Shown here: positions 1-8,216 of the stretch, one piece after another
Position numbering within the stretch: the stretch's first letter is position 1
Layout of the letters: every line of letters starts with the position of its first letter
Assembly: GCA_965208275.1 (NCBI GenBank)
Contig: OZ242331.1
Span: forward strand, 4,340,001 to 4,404,000
From: Bin5 sp022827195
GTDB taxonomy: Bacteria > Chloroflexota > Anaerolineae > Caldilineales > Caldilineaceae
DNA length: 64,000 nt
Direction of reading: 5' to 3'
Translations under genes and position numbers: made by a program
The notes under the pieces: model-generated
What the model saw: only the letters and a program-made list of their open reading frames with translations
Told to the model about the DNA's origin: nothing
Database searches by the model: none

Positions 1-121
1 GGTGCCCAGGAACTGCAGGGGCCGGTTGCCAGAGGTGGGGCGGGAACGCGGTCTGGATACTGGCGGCGTGAGGCCGGCGGCGGCGGTCACCAACTCAAAA
101 CGAGAAACTGAAAACTCCAAA

Positions 122-1072
122 ATGCTTCCGATTATCGATACGCACCAACATCTGTGGGACCTGGAGCGGTTCGAGTTGCCGTGGCTGGCTGAGGCGCCGA
201 GCCTGAACCGGAGCTATGTGACCGGCGACTATCTTGAGGCGACGGCGGGGCTGAATGTGGTGAAGACGGTCTACATGGAGGTGGACGTGACGGCGGCGCA
301 GCATCCGGCCGAGGCGGAGCACCTGATTGCGCTGTGCGCGGCGGAGGACAACCCGACGACGGGCGCGGTGATCGGCGGGGCGATGGGTTCGGGCGCGTTC
401 GGCGACTATATCCGGCGTTTTGCCGGCCACGCGGCGATCAAGGGGGTGCGGCAGGTGCTGCACGGGCCGGGCACGCCACCGGGCACCTGCCTGGGGCGGC
501 AGTTTGTGGAGAATGCGCGGCTGCTGGGCGAGCTGGGGCTCTGTTTCGACCTGTGCATGCGGCCGTCGGAGCTGGGTGACGGGGTCGCGCTGGCGCAGCA
601 GTGCCCGGAGACGCGTTTTGTGCTCGACCATTGCGGCAACGGCGACCCTTACCTGATCAGCGGGAATCTGCCGGCGACGGGGGAGAGCGGGGACCAGGAC
701 AGTTCCAATCTGACGATCGGGGACCACAGGGACCGCGACGATCCGTTCTGGCACGACCCGCAGCAGTGGCGCGACGGGATCGCGGCGCTGGCCGCGCTGC
801 CGAACACGATCTGCAAGATTTCGGGCATCATCGCGCGCACGCGGCCGGGCTGGACCGCGGCGGACCTGGCGCCGGCGGTCAACCACTGCCTGGACAGCTT
901 CGGGCCGGACCGGGTGGTCTTCGGCGGGGACTGGCCGGTGTGCACGCTGGGCGCGGAGGCGACCTTCCGGGCGTGGGCGGAGGCGCTGAAGGAGATCATC
1001 GCCCCTCGCAGCGAGGCGGAGCAGCGCAAGCTGCTGCACGACAACGCGGCGGCGTTCTACGCGCTGGATTGA
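122..1072 (+). CDS. Amidohydrolase-2 family hydrolase (lactonase-like)
   Basis: Predicted TIM-barrel metal-dependent hydrolase of the amidohydrolase_2 / L-fuconolactonase-like group, 316 aa, cytosolic. The N-terminal metal-binding pattern IDTHQHLWD (residues 5-13) is typical, with a later LDHCGN segment and a C-terminal GGDWPVC motif carrying the active-site Asp. The open frame extends upstream to the window edge, but residues before the ATG at 122 are low-complexity and the homologous part begins with the HQHLW segment, so 122 is chosen. An AT-rich repeat-like stretch (aactcaaaacgag...) sits directly before the ATG and no good ribosome site is visible. The true substrate cannot be told; sugar lactones or aromatic dicarboxylates are both known in the family. 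Confidence 0.85.
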   Translation: MLPIIDTHQHLWDLERFELPWLAEAPSLNRSYVTGDYLEATAGLNVVKTVYMEVDVTAAQHPAEAEHLIALCAAEDNPTTGAVIGGAMGSGAFGDYIRRFAGHAAIKGVRQVLHGPGTPPGTCLGRQFVENARLLGELGLCFDLCMRPSELGDGVALAQQCPETRFVLDHCGNGDPYLISGNLPATGESGDQDSSNLTIGDHRDRDDPFWHDPQQWRDGIAALAALPNTICKISGIIARTRPGWTAADLAPAVNHCLDSFGPDRVVFGGDWPVCTLGAEATFRAWAEALKEIIAPRSEAEQRKLLHDNAAAFYALD

Positions 1073-1293
1073 TGGGGCGGGGACCGTTTTTGGGCGTGTA
1101 GATCGCGCTGCCGGGCCGCCACCGGTTTTGACACCGACACTGGCACTAACGCCGTCATTCCGGCCGTCCTCGAAGATCCGGCGGCGGCAGGTCATGTCCG
1201 GGCGGGTAGACGATGCTCGTCCTGTTTTCCACTCTTTGCATCCTTCTCTGACATTATTCATAGCAGCTCTTTGGCTTGCCCCGTCGGACGGAA

Positions 1294-1331
1294 CGGCAGT
1301 GGCCAGTGGTCGGTAGCCGGTTGCCAGTGAC
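1294..1331. repeat. Heptanucleotide repeat array
   Basis: The sequence breaks into 7-mers of the form TGGCCAG, TGGTCGG, TAGCCGG, TTGCCAG. The same family of 7-mers recurs at about 18219, 51840 and 52180 in this window. Confidence 0.6.
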
Positions 1332-1571
1332 GGCGTGCGGCTGCGCGGCGGCGGTGGCGTTGGGTTGGGCCCGGATGGGACCGGATGTGTCGTAAGTTGG
1401 GCCGGATGGGGGCGGGCTGGGGCGTTTTTGGGGGATGGAAAGGGTATCGATAGGGTATCGAATGCCCTGGAGTGGCCAAATGGGCCCAATATTTGAAAAA
1501 TTTTTCGGCGCCTTGTGACAGGATGCCGGGTTGGACTTTCGTGACAGGAAGGGCAAGTTGTCGTTTTGTGG

Positions 1572-1601
1572 CCGCAAACGGTCGTTTGCGGTCTTTTTTT
1601 T
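1572..1601 (+). terminator. Rho-independent terminator
   Basis: A perfect inverted repeat CCGCAAACG / CGTTTGCGG (about 8-9 bp) is followed at once by TCTTTTTTTT on the plus strand. The opposite orientation has no U-tract. No plus-strand gene ends nearby. Confidence 0.75.
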
Positions 1602-1786
1602 GCACAAAGTGCGCAATCGCCGGTCGGATTGGGGCGTTTTGTCGTATGTTTCGCGTTCTTCGTGACAGGATACGGCGTGGTGTGTCATCTGTTCTCCGGG
1701 GCGCGGGGGCCGGTTGTGGGTTGCGTTGCGGCGGGGTATGGGGGTCGGCGGCGGCTTTGTTTCGATGGCGGCGGGCATGGTTGGTC

Positions 1787-2989
1787 TCATTGGTTTTGCG
1801 GGTGGCGGCGCGGCGGCTCGATCTGGAGGCGAAGGCTCACGCGACGGGCGATCTCTTGCGCGCAGATGCGGATAGCGGTACGCAGGGCGGCCGGGCAGTC
1901 GTCGGCGTAGAGCAGCCGTGCCGGCAGGCGATCTTTGGTGAGCGGAATCCACAGCAGGGCTGCGTCGTCGGGCGGCGTCTGTTTGGGCAGGGGCACGTCG
2001 CGTGCGCCCGTTTGGAGGAAATCCTTGTCGGTGTGACGCAGATTGGCTTTGAAACGGAAGACGTCACCGCGGGCCAGGTCGTGCAGCGCTTGCCGCGAGT
2101 GGTTGGGGCAGTAGAGTTCGCCGGGCAGGGCGGGGTGTTTGCAGGCGGCGCCGGCGCGGGTACGGCCTTGGCAAAGGCGGCCTTCGGCGTGCCAGCGGGT
2201 CTGGTTTTGGCGGTAGGCGCGGCGGGCGGCGTTTGAAGCGGCGGCGCGGCGTTGGGTCTCGGCCTGTTTGTAGGCGCGTTCTCTCTCTTTGCGGGCTTTA
2301 CGCTCCTTCTGCAGTGCGTCCTGATTGAGGAGCCGCTGCTGGCGGCGGTCGTATGCGGCGGCGCGGGCGACCCATTCATGGTCGACGCACCAGGTGCGCC
2401 AGCGGCCGGGCAGCCTGGCGGAGTCTGAGCCTTTGAAGCTGCGGTAGGCTTTCTGGAGCGACCTGTCGAGGCCGAGGTGGAGGTAGACGAGGAACGCGCG
2501 ATGGGCCTGGGTGCTTTCGCGCGGGCGGCGGTCCCAGGGTTGGGGGCCTGCATCCTGCGGCGGGTCCGGCTCCTGTTGGGACGGGTCGAGGGCGGCGGTG
2601 AGAGAGGAGAGTGCATCGGCGAGGTCCGACGCGGGTGCAGGCGCCTGCTTACGGGGCGCGTGGCTGGGTTCAGGGGAGAGGAGGTCTTTCAGAGTCGGCT
2701 CGGCGTCCCCGATTGACTGCATCTGGTCTTGACGGATTTGGGGGCGGTTCTCTGCTTTTGCGGCGGCGCGCTGTTCATCGCGCTGTTTTTTGCGGCGGCG
2801 GTTTTCCTTGGTGCGGCAGTCTGAGCAGGCTTTGCGGTTGTCGTCGCGTTTTTGGCCGCACTGGTAGCAGAGGGTGGGGTCGGTGCGCCAGGCGGCGCGT
2901 TCCTGCTCTTTCTTATGGTACCAGTGGCGCAGGCAGAGGCCGGCGCTCTGGGCGGGTTTGCGGCAGTTCTTTTCGGTGCAGATGGCCAT
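1787..2989 (-). CDS. Zinc-knuckle protein with terminase-small-subunit-like domain
   Basis: Hypothetical protein of 400 aa, very rich in Arg, Lys and Ala. Three Cys/His clusters are visible: C4/C9/C19/H22, then a CxxC-CxxC pair around residues 41-58, and near residue 270 a CQGRTRAGAAC...YCPNH motif like the short DUF5763-type zinc motif. Between them lies a segment ending WVARAAAYDRR. This resembles the helix-turn-helix region of phage terminase small subunits, where a W...W...F/WV.RA.AYD pattern is common. It probably binds DNA. The protein is AT/GC-typical of the region and stands alone. Alternatives are a plasmid or phage-derived DNA-binding protein; no enzymatic motif is seen. Confidence 0.65.
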   Translation of the reverse strand: MAICTEKNCRKPAQSAGLCLRHWYHKKEQERAAWRTDPTLCYQCGQKRDDNRKACSDCRTKENRRRKKQRDEQRAAAKAENRPQIRQDQMQSIGDAEPTLKDLLSPEPSHAPRKQAPAPASDLADALSSLTAALDPSQQEPDPPQDAGPQPWDRRPRESTQAHRAFLVYLHLGLDRSLQKAYRSFKGSDSARLPGRWRTWCVDHEWVARAAAYDRRQQRLLNQDALQKERKARKERERAYKQAETQRRAAASNAARRAYRQNQTRWHAEGRLCQGRTRAGAACKHPALPGELYCPNHSRQALHDLARGDVFRFKANLRHTDKDFLQTGARDVPLPKQTPPDDAALLWIPLTKDRLPARLLYADDCPAALRTAIRICAQEIARRVSLRLQIEPPRRHPQNQ

Positions 2990-3147
2990 GGTCGGTGGTC
3001 CTTGGTACGGTGGATTGATGGGCGTGGTTGGGCGCTCAGTTGGCGGTCATGGTTATAGAGTAGCAGGTTTGTGGGCCATTTGCTTTTGGGTGGTGGAATT
3101 GGGCAGGCGGGCCCTCGCAGTCTTCAGCCCGCCCTGCACCGGCGGCG

Positions 3148-3543
3148 ATGAAGGAGCGGGTGCGCATCCGGGGCGCTCTGCGCAAGTGGACCGGCCCCGA
3201 CCCGGTGGAGCCGTTCGTTGTGGGCGAGCTGGTCGTCGACGACATCACACGGCAGGTGACGCTTGGTGGTGAGCGGGTGCGGCTAACTGCGATCGAGTAC
3301 CGGACGCTGGTCGAGCTCGCGCGCAATGCCGGCCAGGTGTTGACCTACGAATACCTGCTGAGGAAGATCTGGGGCGTGGACGGTGACGGCGACCTGCGGC
3401 CGATGCGCACGGCGATTAGCACGCTGCGGCGCAGGCTGGGCGACGACGCGGAAAATCCGCTCTATATTTTCACTGAGCCGCGTGTTGGGTACCGGATGGC
3501 GAGCGCGGATGCGCGGGGGGTGAATGCGGCTGGGTCGCTCTGA
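3148..3543 (+). CDS. Stand-alone OmpR/PhoB-type winged-helix protein
   Basis: A 131-aa protein whose residues about 25-120 match the C-terminal DNA-binding domain of OmpR/PhoB response regulators: a beta-hairpin (VVGELVVDD...), the LTAIEYRTLVELARNAGQV helix region, RKIWGVDG, then the recognition helix and a YRM wing (VGYRM). No receiver domain precedes it, since an in-frame stop lies at 3061-3063 and no reading frame with a phosphorylation domain is seen upstream. The ATG at 3148 has no clear Shine-Dalgarno sequence. It may be a genuine one-domain regulator or the surviving 3' part of a response-regulator gene. Confidence 0.6.
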   Translation: MKERVRIRGALRKWTGPDPVEPFVVGELVVDDITRQVTLGGERVRLTAIEYRTLVELARNAGQVLTYEYLLRKIWGVDGDGDLRPMRTAISTLRRRLGDDAENPLYIFTEPRVGYRMASADARGVNAAGSL

Positions 3544-3582
3544 GGCGCTTGCGGGGCGGTGGGCGGGGGGATGGGTTGTGGA

Positions 3583-3646
3583 GATGGCCGGTGAGGGTGA
3601 AGCAGATGAGGGCTTCGAGGCCCTGTTTGGAGGGGTCGGTGGTTAT
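3583..3646. repeat. Left copy of 64-bp imperfect direct repeat flanking darTG
   Basis: Begins gatggccgg and ends gtcggtggttat. It matches 5501-5564 over 64 bp without gaps at roughly 80 percent identity. It lies just beyond the 3' end of darG. Confidence 0.65.
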
Positions 3647-4698
3647 GAACCGGGTACAGGATTGTCGGCGAGCAAGCCTTTCTGTTTCAGCCTATCGAGA
3701 GCCAGCCTGATTTGCCGCTCTGAGAACCTACGCTTTCGTTTATCCCAAGCATACGTACTGGAAATGACTTCCTCAGCGGTCGCCATGGGGTTTTCCGCGG
3801 CAATCCAATGGACTGTCGCCAGCAGTTCCAGGCCGAACGAAGACTCGAATCCCTCGACCAGGTCGGTGACTTTGTCGAAGCGCGTGCGCGTGGCCGGATG
3901 GCTTTCAAGAAAAGATTCAGCGTCGTCAATTGCGCCGGGAACAAGCTCAAGTTCCTTGCTGGGTGAATCGCCGCCATCAGCGTATCCGGAGATGAAGTAT
4001 CCTTCGATTTCGTGCAGCACGTGACGCAGATTCTCGGCGTAGGGGCCGTACGAAGCCTTCTGATAGTTAAGCCGCAATGGCTCGCCGGATTCCTGCATGA
4101 AGTACAGGAGTTTGTGCACTTCCAGCAGCGTTACGAACGGGTCCAGCAAGGCGCGTATGTAGCGGTCCATGAGGCCGACCAGTGCGGCCCGTCCTGCCGT
4201 CATTTTGGGTACAGCGCCTGGCCTGTCGATCAGCTTGTCTGGCGGTCCACCGCCCGGCTCGAATACCACCACGTTCAGATCGTCGAATTCGCGCAACATT
4301 GATTCAATTCGAGGGCGCACCTTGGACCAGTCCAATCCACCCAAACCGCTGCCGAGCGGGGGGATCGCGATTGAGCGGATATCGCGTTCCCTGATTTCCT
4401 GTGCTAACGCGGCGAGACCGGCTTCAATGTCTTCCATGCGACTCTTGCCGCGCCAGTGGCGCTTGGTGGGGAAGTTGATAATGTAGTTGGGAAACAACTG
4501 CCCGGTCTCGAAGACAAACATCTGTCCCGGCTGCACTTCATTGCGTTTGCAGGCGGCGGCGTACGCTTCGAAATTTTCGGGAAAAGTTTTCTTGAATTGC
4601 AGGGCGATGCCGCGGCCCATGACGCCGACACAGTTGACCGTGTTTACCAACGCTTCCGCTTCTTCGGCAAAGATGTCGCCGGTCTTGAACTTGATCAT
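3643..4698 (-). CDS. darG: DarG-type DNA ADP-ribosylglycohydrolase antitoxin
   Basis: Macrodomain antitoxin of 351 aa that removes ADP-ribose from DNA and binds the cognate toxin. Residues 1-150 are a macrodomain: the TGDIF start, NTVNCVGVMGRGIA loop (residues 19-32), and NFPTKRHWR (75-83), whose Lys-79 sits where DarG enzymes have their catalytic lysine, then a PPLGSGLGG loop. Residues about 160-351 form the C-terminal DarT-interacting region (ALLDPFVTLLEVHKLLYF). The gene starts 17 bp after the darT stop on the same strand, the usual darT-darG order. Length and both domains are complete. Confidence 0.93.
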   Translation of the reverse strand: MIKFKTGDIFAEEAEALVNTVNCVGVMGRGIALQFKKTFPENFEAYAAACKRNEVQPGQMFVFETGQLFPNYIINFPTKRHWRGKSRMEDIEAGLAALAQEIRERDIRSIAIPPLGSGLGGLDWSKVRPRIESMLREFDDLNVVVFEPGGGPPDKLIDRPGAVPKMTAGRAALVGLMDRYIRALLDPFVTLLEVHKLLYFMQESGEPLRLNYQKASYGPYAENLRHVLHEIEGYFISGYADGGDSPSKELELVPGAIDDAESFLESHPATRTRFDKVTDLVEGFESSFGLELLATVHWIAAENPMATAEEVISSTYAWDKRKRRFSERQIRLALDRLKQKGLLADNPVPGS

Positions 4699-4715
4699 GG
4701 TTGTCCTCCCTGCCC

Positions 4716-5354
4716 TCAGTAGTACCAGTTCGTCCTAACCTGGACGGGCGGCCTGTGGGTAGAAGCCAACAGGCTGCGGGCAACATGGTCTTGCACTTGT
4801 CTTGAAAGGACGCCGATACGTTGGACCAGGTTCCATGGGAACTGTCGTTCGACAAGGAATTCGGCCTGCTTTCCATGTTTATGTTCTTGCCAATACCAAG
4901 CTTGCACAGCTTGCCAGTCAATGTTGTCCAGATCCGCGAGATCGGACCAATCGTTAAACAAAGGGGATCCGGCGTTCGAGTCAGTAAAGGCCCAACGCAG
5001 ACCATTGCTATCTGCCCATGCAGTGGCTTCCCGCAAGTCGGCTTCCAGGTGAACGATCGGTCTCTGGCCGCCGCGATAGCTCAACTCGGGTAGGTTGGCC
5101 CTGTAAATTGCGTAAAGCATGATGGACCGGGGACAGAAGTAGAAGGGAACACACTGTCCCACATGCAGGTTGGGGTGACTCTGGAGCGGCAAGTGTCGCC
5201 GGCGCTGCTTAATCGTGTCCATACCTATGCTGGTTCCGACGGCGCCACGATGGCTCACCATCTCTGCGTCGCTCCAGAGGTAGCCGTCATGAATTATGGA
5301 CTGCAGCCGGTCCTGGTGGACGATATGGTATATCTTTGGCTGTTGTGGTGGCAT
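4716..5354 (-). CDS. darT: DarT-type DNA ADP-ribosyltransferase toxin
   Basis: Toxin of 212 aa (DUF4433/DarT) that adds ADP-ribose to thymidine in single-stranded DNA. KIYHIVHQDRL (7-17) is the NAD-binding start, TIKQRRRHLPL (47-57) carries the conserved Arg, VPFYFCPRS follows, and QAEFLVER (163-170) holds the probable catalytic Glu-165. The open frame continues about 98 codons upstream, but homology starts at the ATG at 5354, and a promoter (TTGACC-17-TATACT) ends only about 7 bp before it. This rules out the longer start and suggests an almost leaderless mRNA. The upstream part contains the flanking direct repeat. It forms an operon with darG. Confidence 0.93.
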   Translation of the reverse strand: MPPQQPKIYHIVHQDRLQSIIHDGYLWSDAEMVSHRGAVGTSIGMDTIKQRRRHLPLQSHPNLHVGQCVPFYFCPRSIMLYAIYRANLPELSYRGGQRPIVHLEADLREATAWADSNGLRWAFTDSNAGSPLFNDWSDLADLDNIDWQAVQAWYWQEHKHGKQAEFLVERQFPWNLVQRIGVLSRQVQDHVARSLLASTHRPPVQVRTNWYY

Positions 5355-5367
5355 TGGATTGGGCTTG

Positions 5368-5396
5368 AGTATAAGGTTTCCTGGCCTGGTGGTCAA
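5368..5396 (-). promoter_or_regulatory. Promoter of darTG
   Basis: Read on the minus strand: TTGACC (5391-5396), 17-bp spacer, TATACT (5368-5373). The expected start site is about 7 nt from the darT ATG, leaving no room for a Shine-Dalgarno sequence. Confidence 0.6.
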
Positions 5397-5500
5397 TCTA
5401 ATACGAGGTTGGCGGCTACATTGGGGAAACCGTCCAGCCAACCGGGACCGTAGGCGGATGGGCATTTCGGCGAGGGTGTGGGCGCGGCTGGGTTTGCAGC

Positions 5501-5564
5501 GATGGCCGGCGAGGGCGGTGCAGATGAGGGCTTCGAGGGCGGGTTCAGATGTGTCGGTGGTTAT
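5501..5564. repeat. Right copy of 64-bp imperfect direct repeat flanking darTG
   Basis: Ungapped counterpart of 3583-3646, sharing among others the block gcagatgagggcttcgagg. Lies between the darT promoter and the 3' end of the DUF4411 gene. In minus-strand translation both copies encode a similar EALEALIC-like peptide, so they may be relics of one coding sequence. Confidence 0.65.
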
Positions 5565-6079
5565 ATTGTGGAGTTCAATACGAAGCGGACACCAAGCTGG
5601 CGCAGCATCTCGAAAGCGTTGCTGTAGGGGACATTGAACTGCCAGCAAACGTTGGGTATAGGCACCCTGCTTTTTGCATCTTTGGCGAACTTTTCGTGCG
5701 TCACCACGACTGCGTTGTTGACTTTGGCATAAGCGATCAGCCAGCCATCCGCCCCCGCGGCAAACTCAGTTATCGCAGCAGGTCTGAACTGCGAATTGGC
5801 TTGAACCCAGTCAATTATTGTCGTATAGGCTGTACTGACCGGCGGTTCCCCTGAGAATGCAAAAAGGCCGTTCGGCGTGTTTTGAGTCCACTGAACCAGC
5901 CCACTCGGACTCAAAATCTCGGCTAACACTCGGTCAATACTGATCAGACGCCCATCACAAAAATATCTGGAAATACAATCCCAGAATGCAGGACAGAACT
6001 CCGGCGCATAATAGTCATTGTATGCGTCAATGAATATACATGTATCCAGGACGAATTGTGGAGGAGGCTGTTTACTCAA
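5561..6079 (-). CDS. DUF4411 family PIN-like protein (probable toxin)
   Basis: A 172-aa protein with a PIN-fold pattern: FVLDTCIFIDAY with Asp-12 at the N-terminus, an internal acidic residue after ISIDRVLAEI, and GADGWLIAYAKVNNAVVVTHE in the C-terminal half, matching DUF4411 proteins. PIN proteins are Mg-dependent RNases and are often toxins. It starts inside the stop of the upstream HTH-ImmA gene (4-bp ATGA overlap), so the two are translationally coupled. In many genomes DUF4411 genes follow HTH-ImmA/IrrE genes in this order. Whether it is an active toxin is inferred. Confidence 0.85.
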   Translation of the reverse strand: MSKQPPPQFVLDTCIFIDAYNDYYAPEFCPAFWDCISRYFCDGRLISIDRVLAEILSPSGLVQWTQNTPNGLFAFSGEPPVSTAYTTIIDWVQANSQFRPAAITEFAAGADGWLIAYAKVNNAVVVTHEKFAKDAKSRVPIPNVCWQFNVPYSNAFEMLRQLGVRFVLNSTI

Positions 6080-7242
6080 AGAATGATTCCCATCTTTTCC
6101 GGCATACGTTCAAAGGCCTCTGCCTTGAGGTCGGTTAGTCTGTATGCCTCTCGATACGACAAGCGGCCTTCGCTGGCCGCGCGCGCGACCGCACCGGCAA
6201 AGCGAGGGCCAATGCGCCATTTCATTGTGTCCCAGATATCACCTCTTCCGGTCGTCGGTTTTCGGCTCTCAGGCTGACACTTATTCTCTCCGTAAAGGGT
6301 GAGGAAATTCTCTTTGTCAATGAGGTCAATGTCGAGGGCACGATGCGCGGCGACAACGACGCTCACCTTGAATTCTCGTGCGATGGCATAGAAGGGGTCA
6401 TCCTTATCTCGAACTTCCGGCCAGTATTCTTGCAGCATTTTCTTCGGAACCAAGAACTCCGCGGCGACCCGATTGCAGAACCGTTCCGTTTCGTTGTTTT
6501 CAGACAGCATCTTGTTCAGGATGGAAAGACCTGTTTCGCCAAGAAAGAGATGGGCCACTTCGTGGGCGAGAGTGAACATCTGAGCGGCTTTGTGGTCCCT
6601 TGCGTTGACGAAGAAAAGCGGTGCGTACTCGTCCACTAGAGCAAAGCCATGAAACTCAGAAATGTCGAGTTCTCGTTTCGTATTGCTGCCTACGACGCCA
6701 TTTGAAACGACAAGCATTCCGGCTTTGTCCGATCGGGTTCGCAGGTACCCAAGTGACTCACTCCAGGTATCTACTTCCTTTGGCCAGCCGTTTGTAAGCC
6801 CCAGCTCAGCGCGCATAGCATCGGCGACCACTGTATGGCAGTCTGCCAAGCTGTAGGCGCCGACGAATGGCAACGGGTCCGCGCCGCCTTCAATCAAGTC
6901 GTCGCGCATCCAGTTTTGGCGGCGTTGCATCTGGTAGACGGTGTCGAGCAGGTTCACGCTTGGGCGCCGAGGCGGGCCGTCGCCGCGGGTACGAAAGTCG
7001 CGAATGGGCAGTGGCTCTTCGGGCGGTTTCGACAGATAGAGGTAGCCCAACGGTGTATAGGTCCTGGCAGCCAGCCTGTCGGCCTGGGCGATGCTGAGTT
7101 CACCCGCGGATTCCCATTCTTTTACGCGTTCGGGTTTTACGTTCATCTTCTCAGCAAGCCGTTCCTGGCTGAGGTCGGCCCGTTCGCGCGCCCAGCGCAG
7201 TACTTCGGGTGTCAGGGTTATTTGCTGGCGTCTGCTGGTCAT
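6076..7242 (-). CDS. HTH-ImmA/IrrE metallopeptidase regulator
   Basis: A 388-aa two-domain protein. Residues 10-65 are an XRE-type helix-turn-helix (ERADLSQERLAEKMNVKPERVKEWE). Residues about 200-290 are an ImmA/IrrE zinc protease with HEVAH at 227-231 and the downstream AAEFLVP zinc-ligand helix. Such proteins act as repressor and antitoxin-like partner, or as a stress-triggered protease. The ATG at 7242 is used because the 37 codons above it are not conserved in character. It overlaps the PIN gene by 4 bp. A candidate promoter lies 160 bp upstream. Confidence 0.88.
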   Translation of the reverse strand: MTSRRQQITLTPEVLRWARERADLSQERLAEKMNVKPERVKEWESAGELSIAQADRLAARTYTPLGYLYLSKPPEEPLPIRDFRTRGDGPPRRPSVNLLDTVYQMQRRQNWMRDDLIEGGADPLPFVGAYSLADCHTVVADAMRAELGLTNGWPKEVDTWSESLGYLRTRSDKAGMLVVSNGVVGSNTKRELDISEFHGFALVDEYAPLFFVNARDHKAAQMFTLAHEVAHLFLGETGLSILNKMLSENNETERFCNRVAAEFLVPKKMLQEYWPEVRDKDDPFYAIAREFKVSVVVAAHRALDIDLIDKENFLTLYGENKCQPESRKPTTGRGDIWDTMKWRIGPRFAGAVARAASEGRLSYREAYRLTDLKAEAFERMPEKMGIIL

Positions 7243-7401
7243 GATGGTCGTTGGTGCTGGCCTGGAAGGAGCGCCGCGGTCTTGCTGAAGAGCTCCAGGC
7301 TGGACAGTTGCACTGTCCTTCAATCGCGCCGCGCGAAAGGAGGCGCAGAGCACTAACCGGAGATTCGGGGTTCCTCAAATTGCTACATGGTGAACGGGTG
7401 C

Positions 7402-7429
7402 ATTGTACACCTAGCAAAGACAATGACAA
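7402..7429 (-). promoter_or_regulatory. Candidate promoter of the HTH-ImmA / DUF4411 operon
   Basis: Minus strand: TTGTCA (7424-7429), 16-bp spacer, TACAAT (7402-7407). The leader to the ATG at 7242 would be about 150 nt. Nothing else is seen in 7243-7592. Confidence 0.45.
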
Positions 7430-7592
7430 ACGTTTACGAAGACAATCTTGGGTCTGCTGAAGAGAGGAACGGGGTAGATTACCTGCTACGCGAATCACCC
7501 GTCAACAATTCTTTGTTCGGTGATTTCCTGGGGCAGCTCGCGGGGAGCTTGTAGCGAGCTCTGGCGCTAATTGTTCCGTTGGGCTTTGGTGG

Positions 7593-7853
7593 TCATGTTT
7601 CGCCGCGTTTGGCGAGGAGATGCTGGTCCAAGGCCTTGCGCAGACAGGAGTTGATGGCTGTCTGGCGGCTGATATGCAGCTCGGATGCCAGCCGGTCGAG
7701 TTCTTGCAGCATTTCCTGCGAGATATCGACGCGGATGCTGGCAAGCGGCTGTCTCATTTCTCCCTGAATGGTGAAGAAGCGCGAGATGTCGAGGCCGCTG
7801 TCGGCCATGTCTGCGATTTCATCGGCGGTGGGACGGCGCACGGGACTTCTCAT
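7593..7853 (-). CDS. CopG/RHH-type antitoxin-like regulator (orphan)
   Basis: An 86-aa protein with a ribbon-helix-helix domain in its C-terminal half: beta strand ASIRVDIS, then MLQELDRLASELHISRQTAINSCLRKALDQHLL. The N-terminal part (EIADMADSGLDISRFFTIQG) is the extension typical of BrnA/CopG-like antitoxins found with small toxins. No toxin gene is found on either side; the next 350 bp downstream are empty. It is transcribed away from the type III methyltransferase gene. The start is the ATG at 7853, where the homologous region begins; the longer frame upstream has no domain character. Confidence 0.75.
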   Translation of the reverse strand: MRSPVRRPTADEIADMADSGLDISRFFTIQGEMRQPLASIRVDISQEMLQELDRLASELHISRQTAINSCLRKALDQHLLAKRGET

Positions 7854-8216
7854 CGTTTGGGTTGAATTGATATGAGACGGGTCGTTGTTTGAGGTCGTAA
7901 TTGTATACCTGACTGGTGTGGTGTTTCCATGCCGGTTCGATTGGCCGTGGAACGCGGGACATTGTGTGACATGTGTAGCAAGGTTTACATGTGCCTTGAC
8001 CAAGACCTCGAACAGTGTGACTGACACCTGCAACGATGGTACAATCTCCAACGCACGCAGGCTCGGGCTCTAGCGGCTACGCTTCGTGGCCGTTTACCTC
8101 AGGTGACAGCCTCGGTCACGATCCATCGACGCCTGCCTGCGTCAGGTACACAGCCTGGAACCATTCGGCCAATCTACCAATCTGCAGCCAGTACACAGGC
8201 GACTGAGAATCGTGCA
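7854..8216. other. Divergent intergenic region
   Basis: Separates the orphan RHH gene (minus) from the type III methyltransferase (plus). I see TACAAT-like -10 boxes in both directions (7901-7908 minus; about 8040 plus) without convincing -35 boxes. No gene is seen. Confidence 0.35.

Larger units (their letters stand above)
1073..1786. other. 714-bp non-coding stretch with repeats
   Basis: I see no credible gene here. It holds a heptamer-type repeat (1294-1331), a direct repeat of agggtatcga (about 1440-1460), three copies of GTGACAGGA (about 1516, 1541 and 1661), and a strong plus-strand terminator hairpin (1572-1601). The nearest plus-strand stop codon is 500 bp upstream of that hairpin, so it may end a small untranslated transcript. 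Confidence 0.5.

Noticed and set aside
5355..5648. 98-codon extension of darT
   Set aside because: It lies upstream of the promoter, overlaps the direct repeat, and is not part of the DarT fold.
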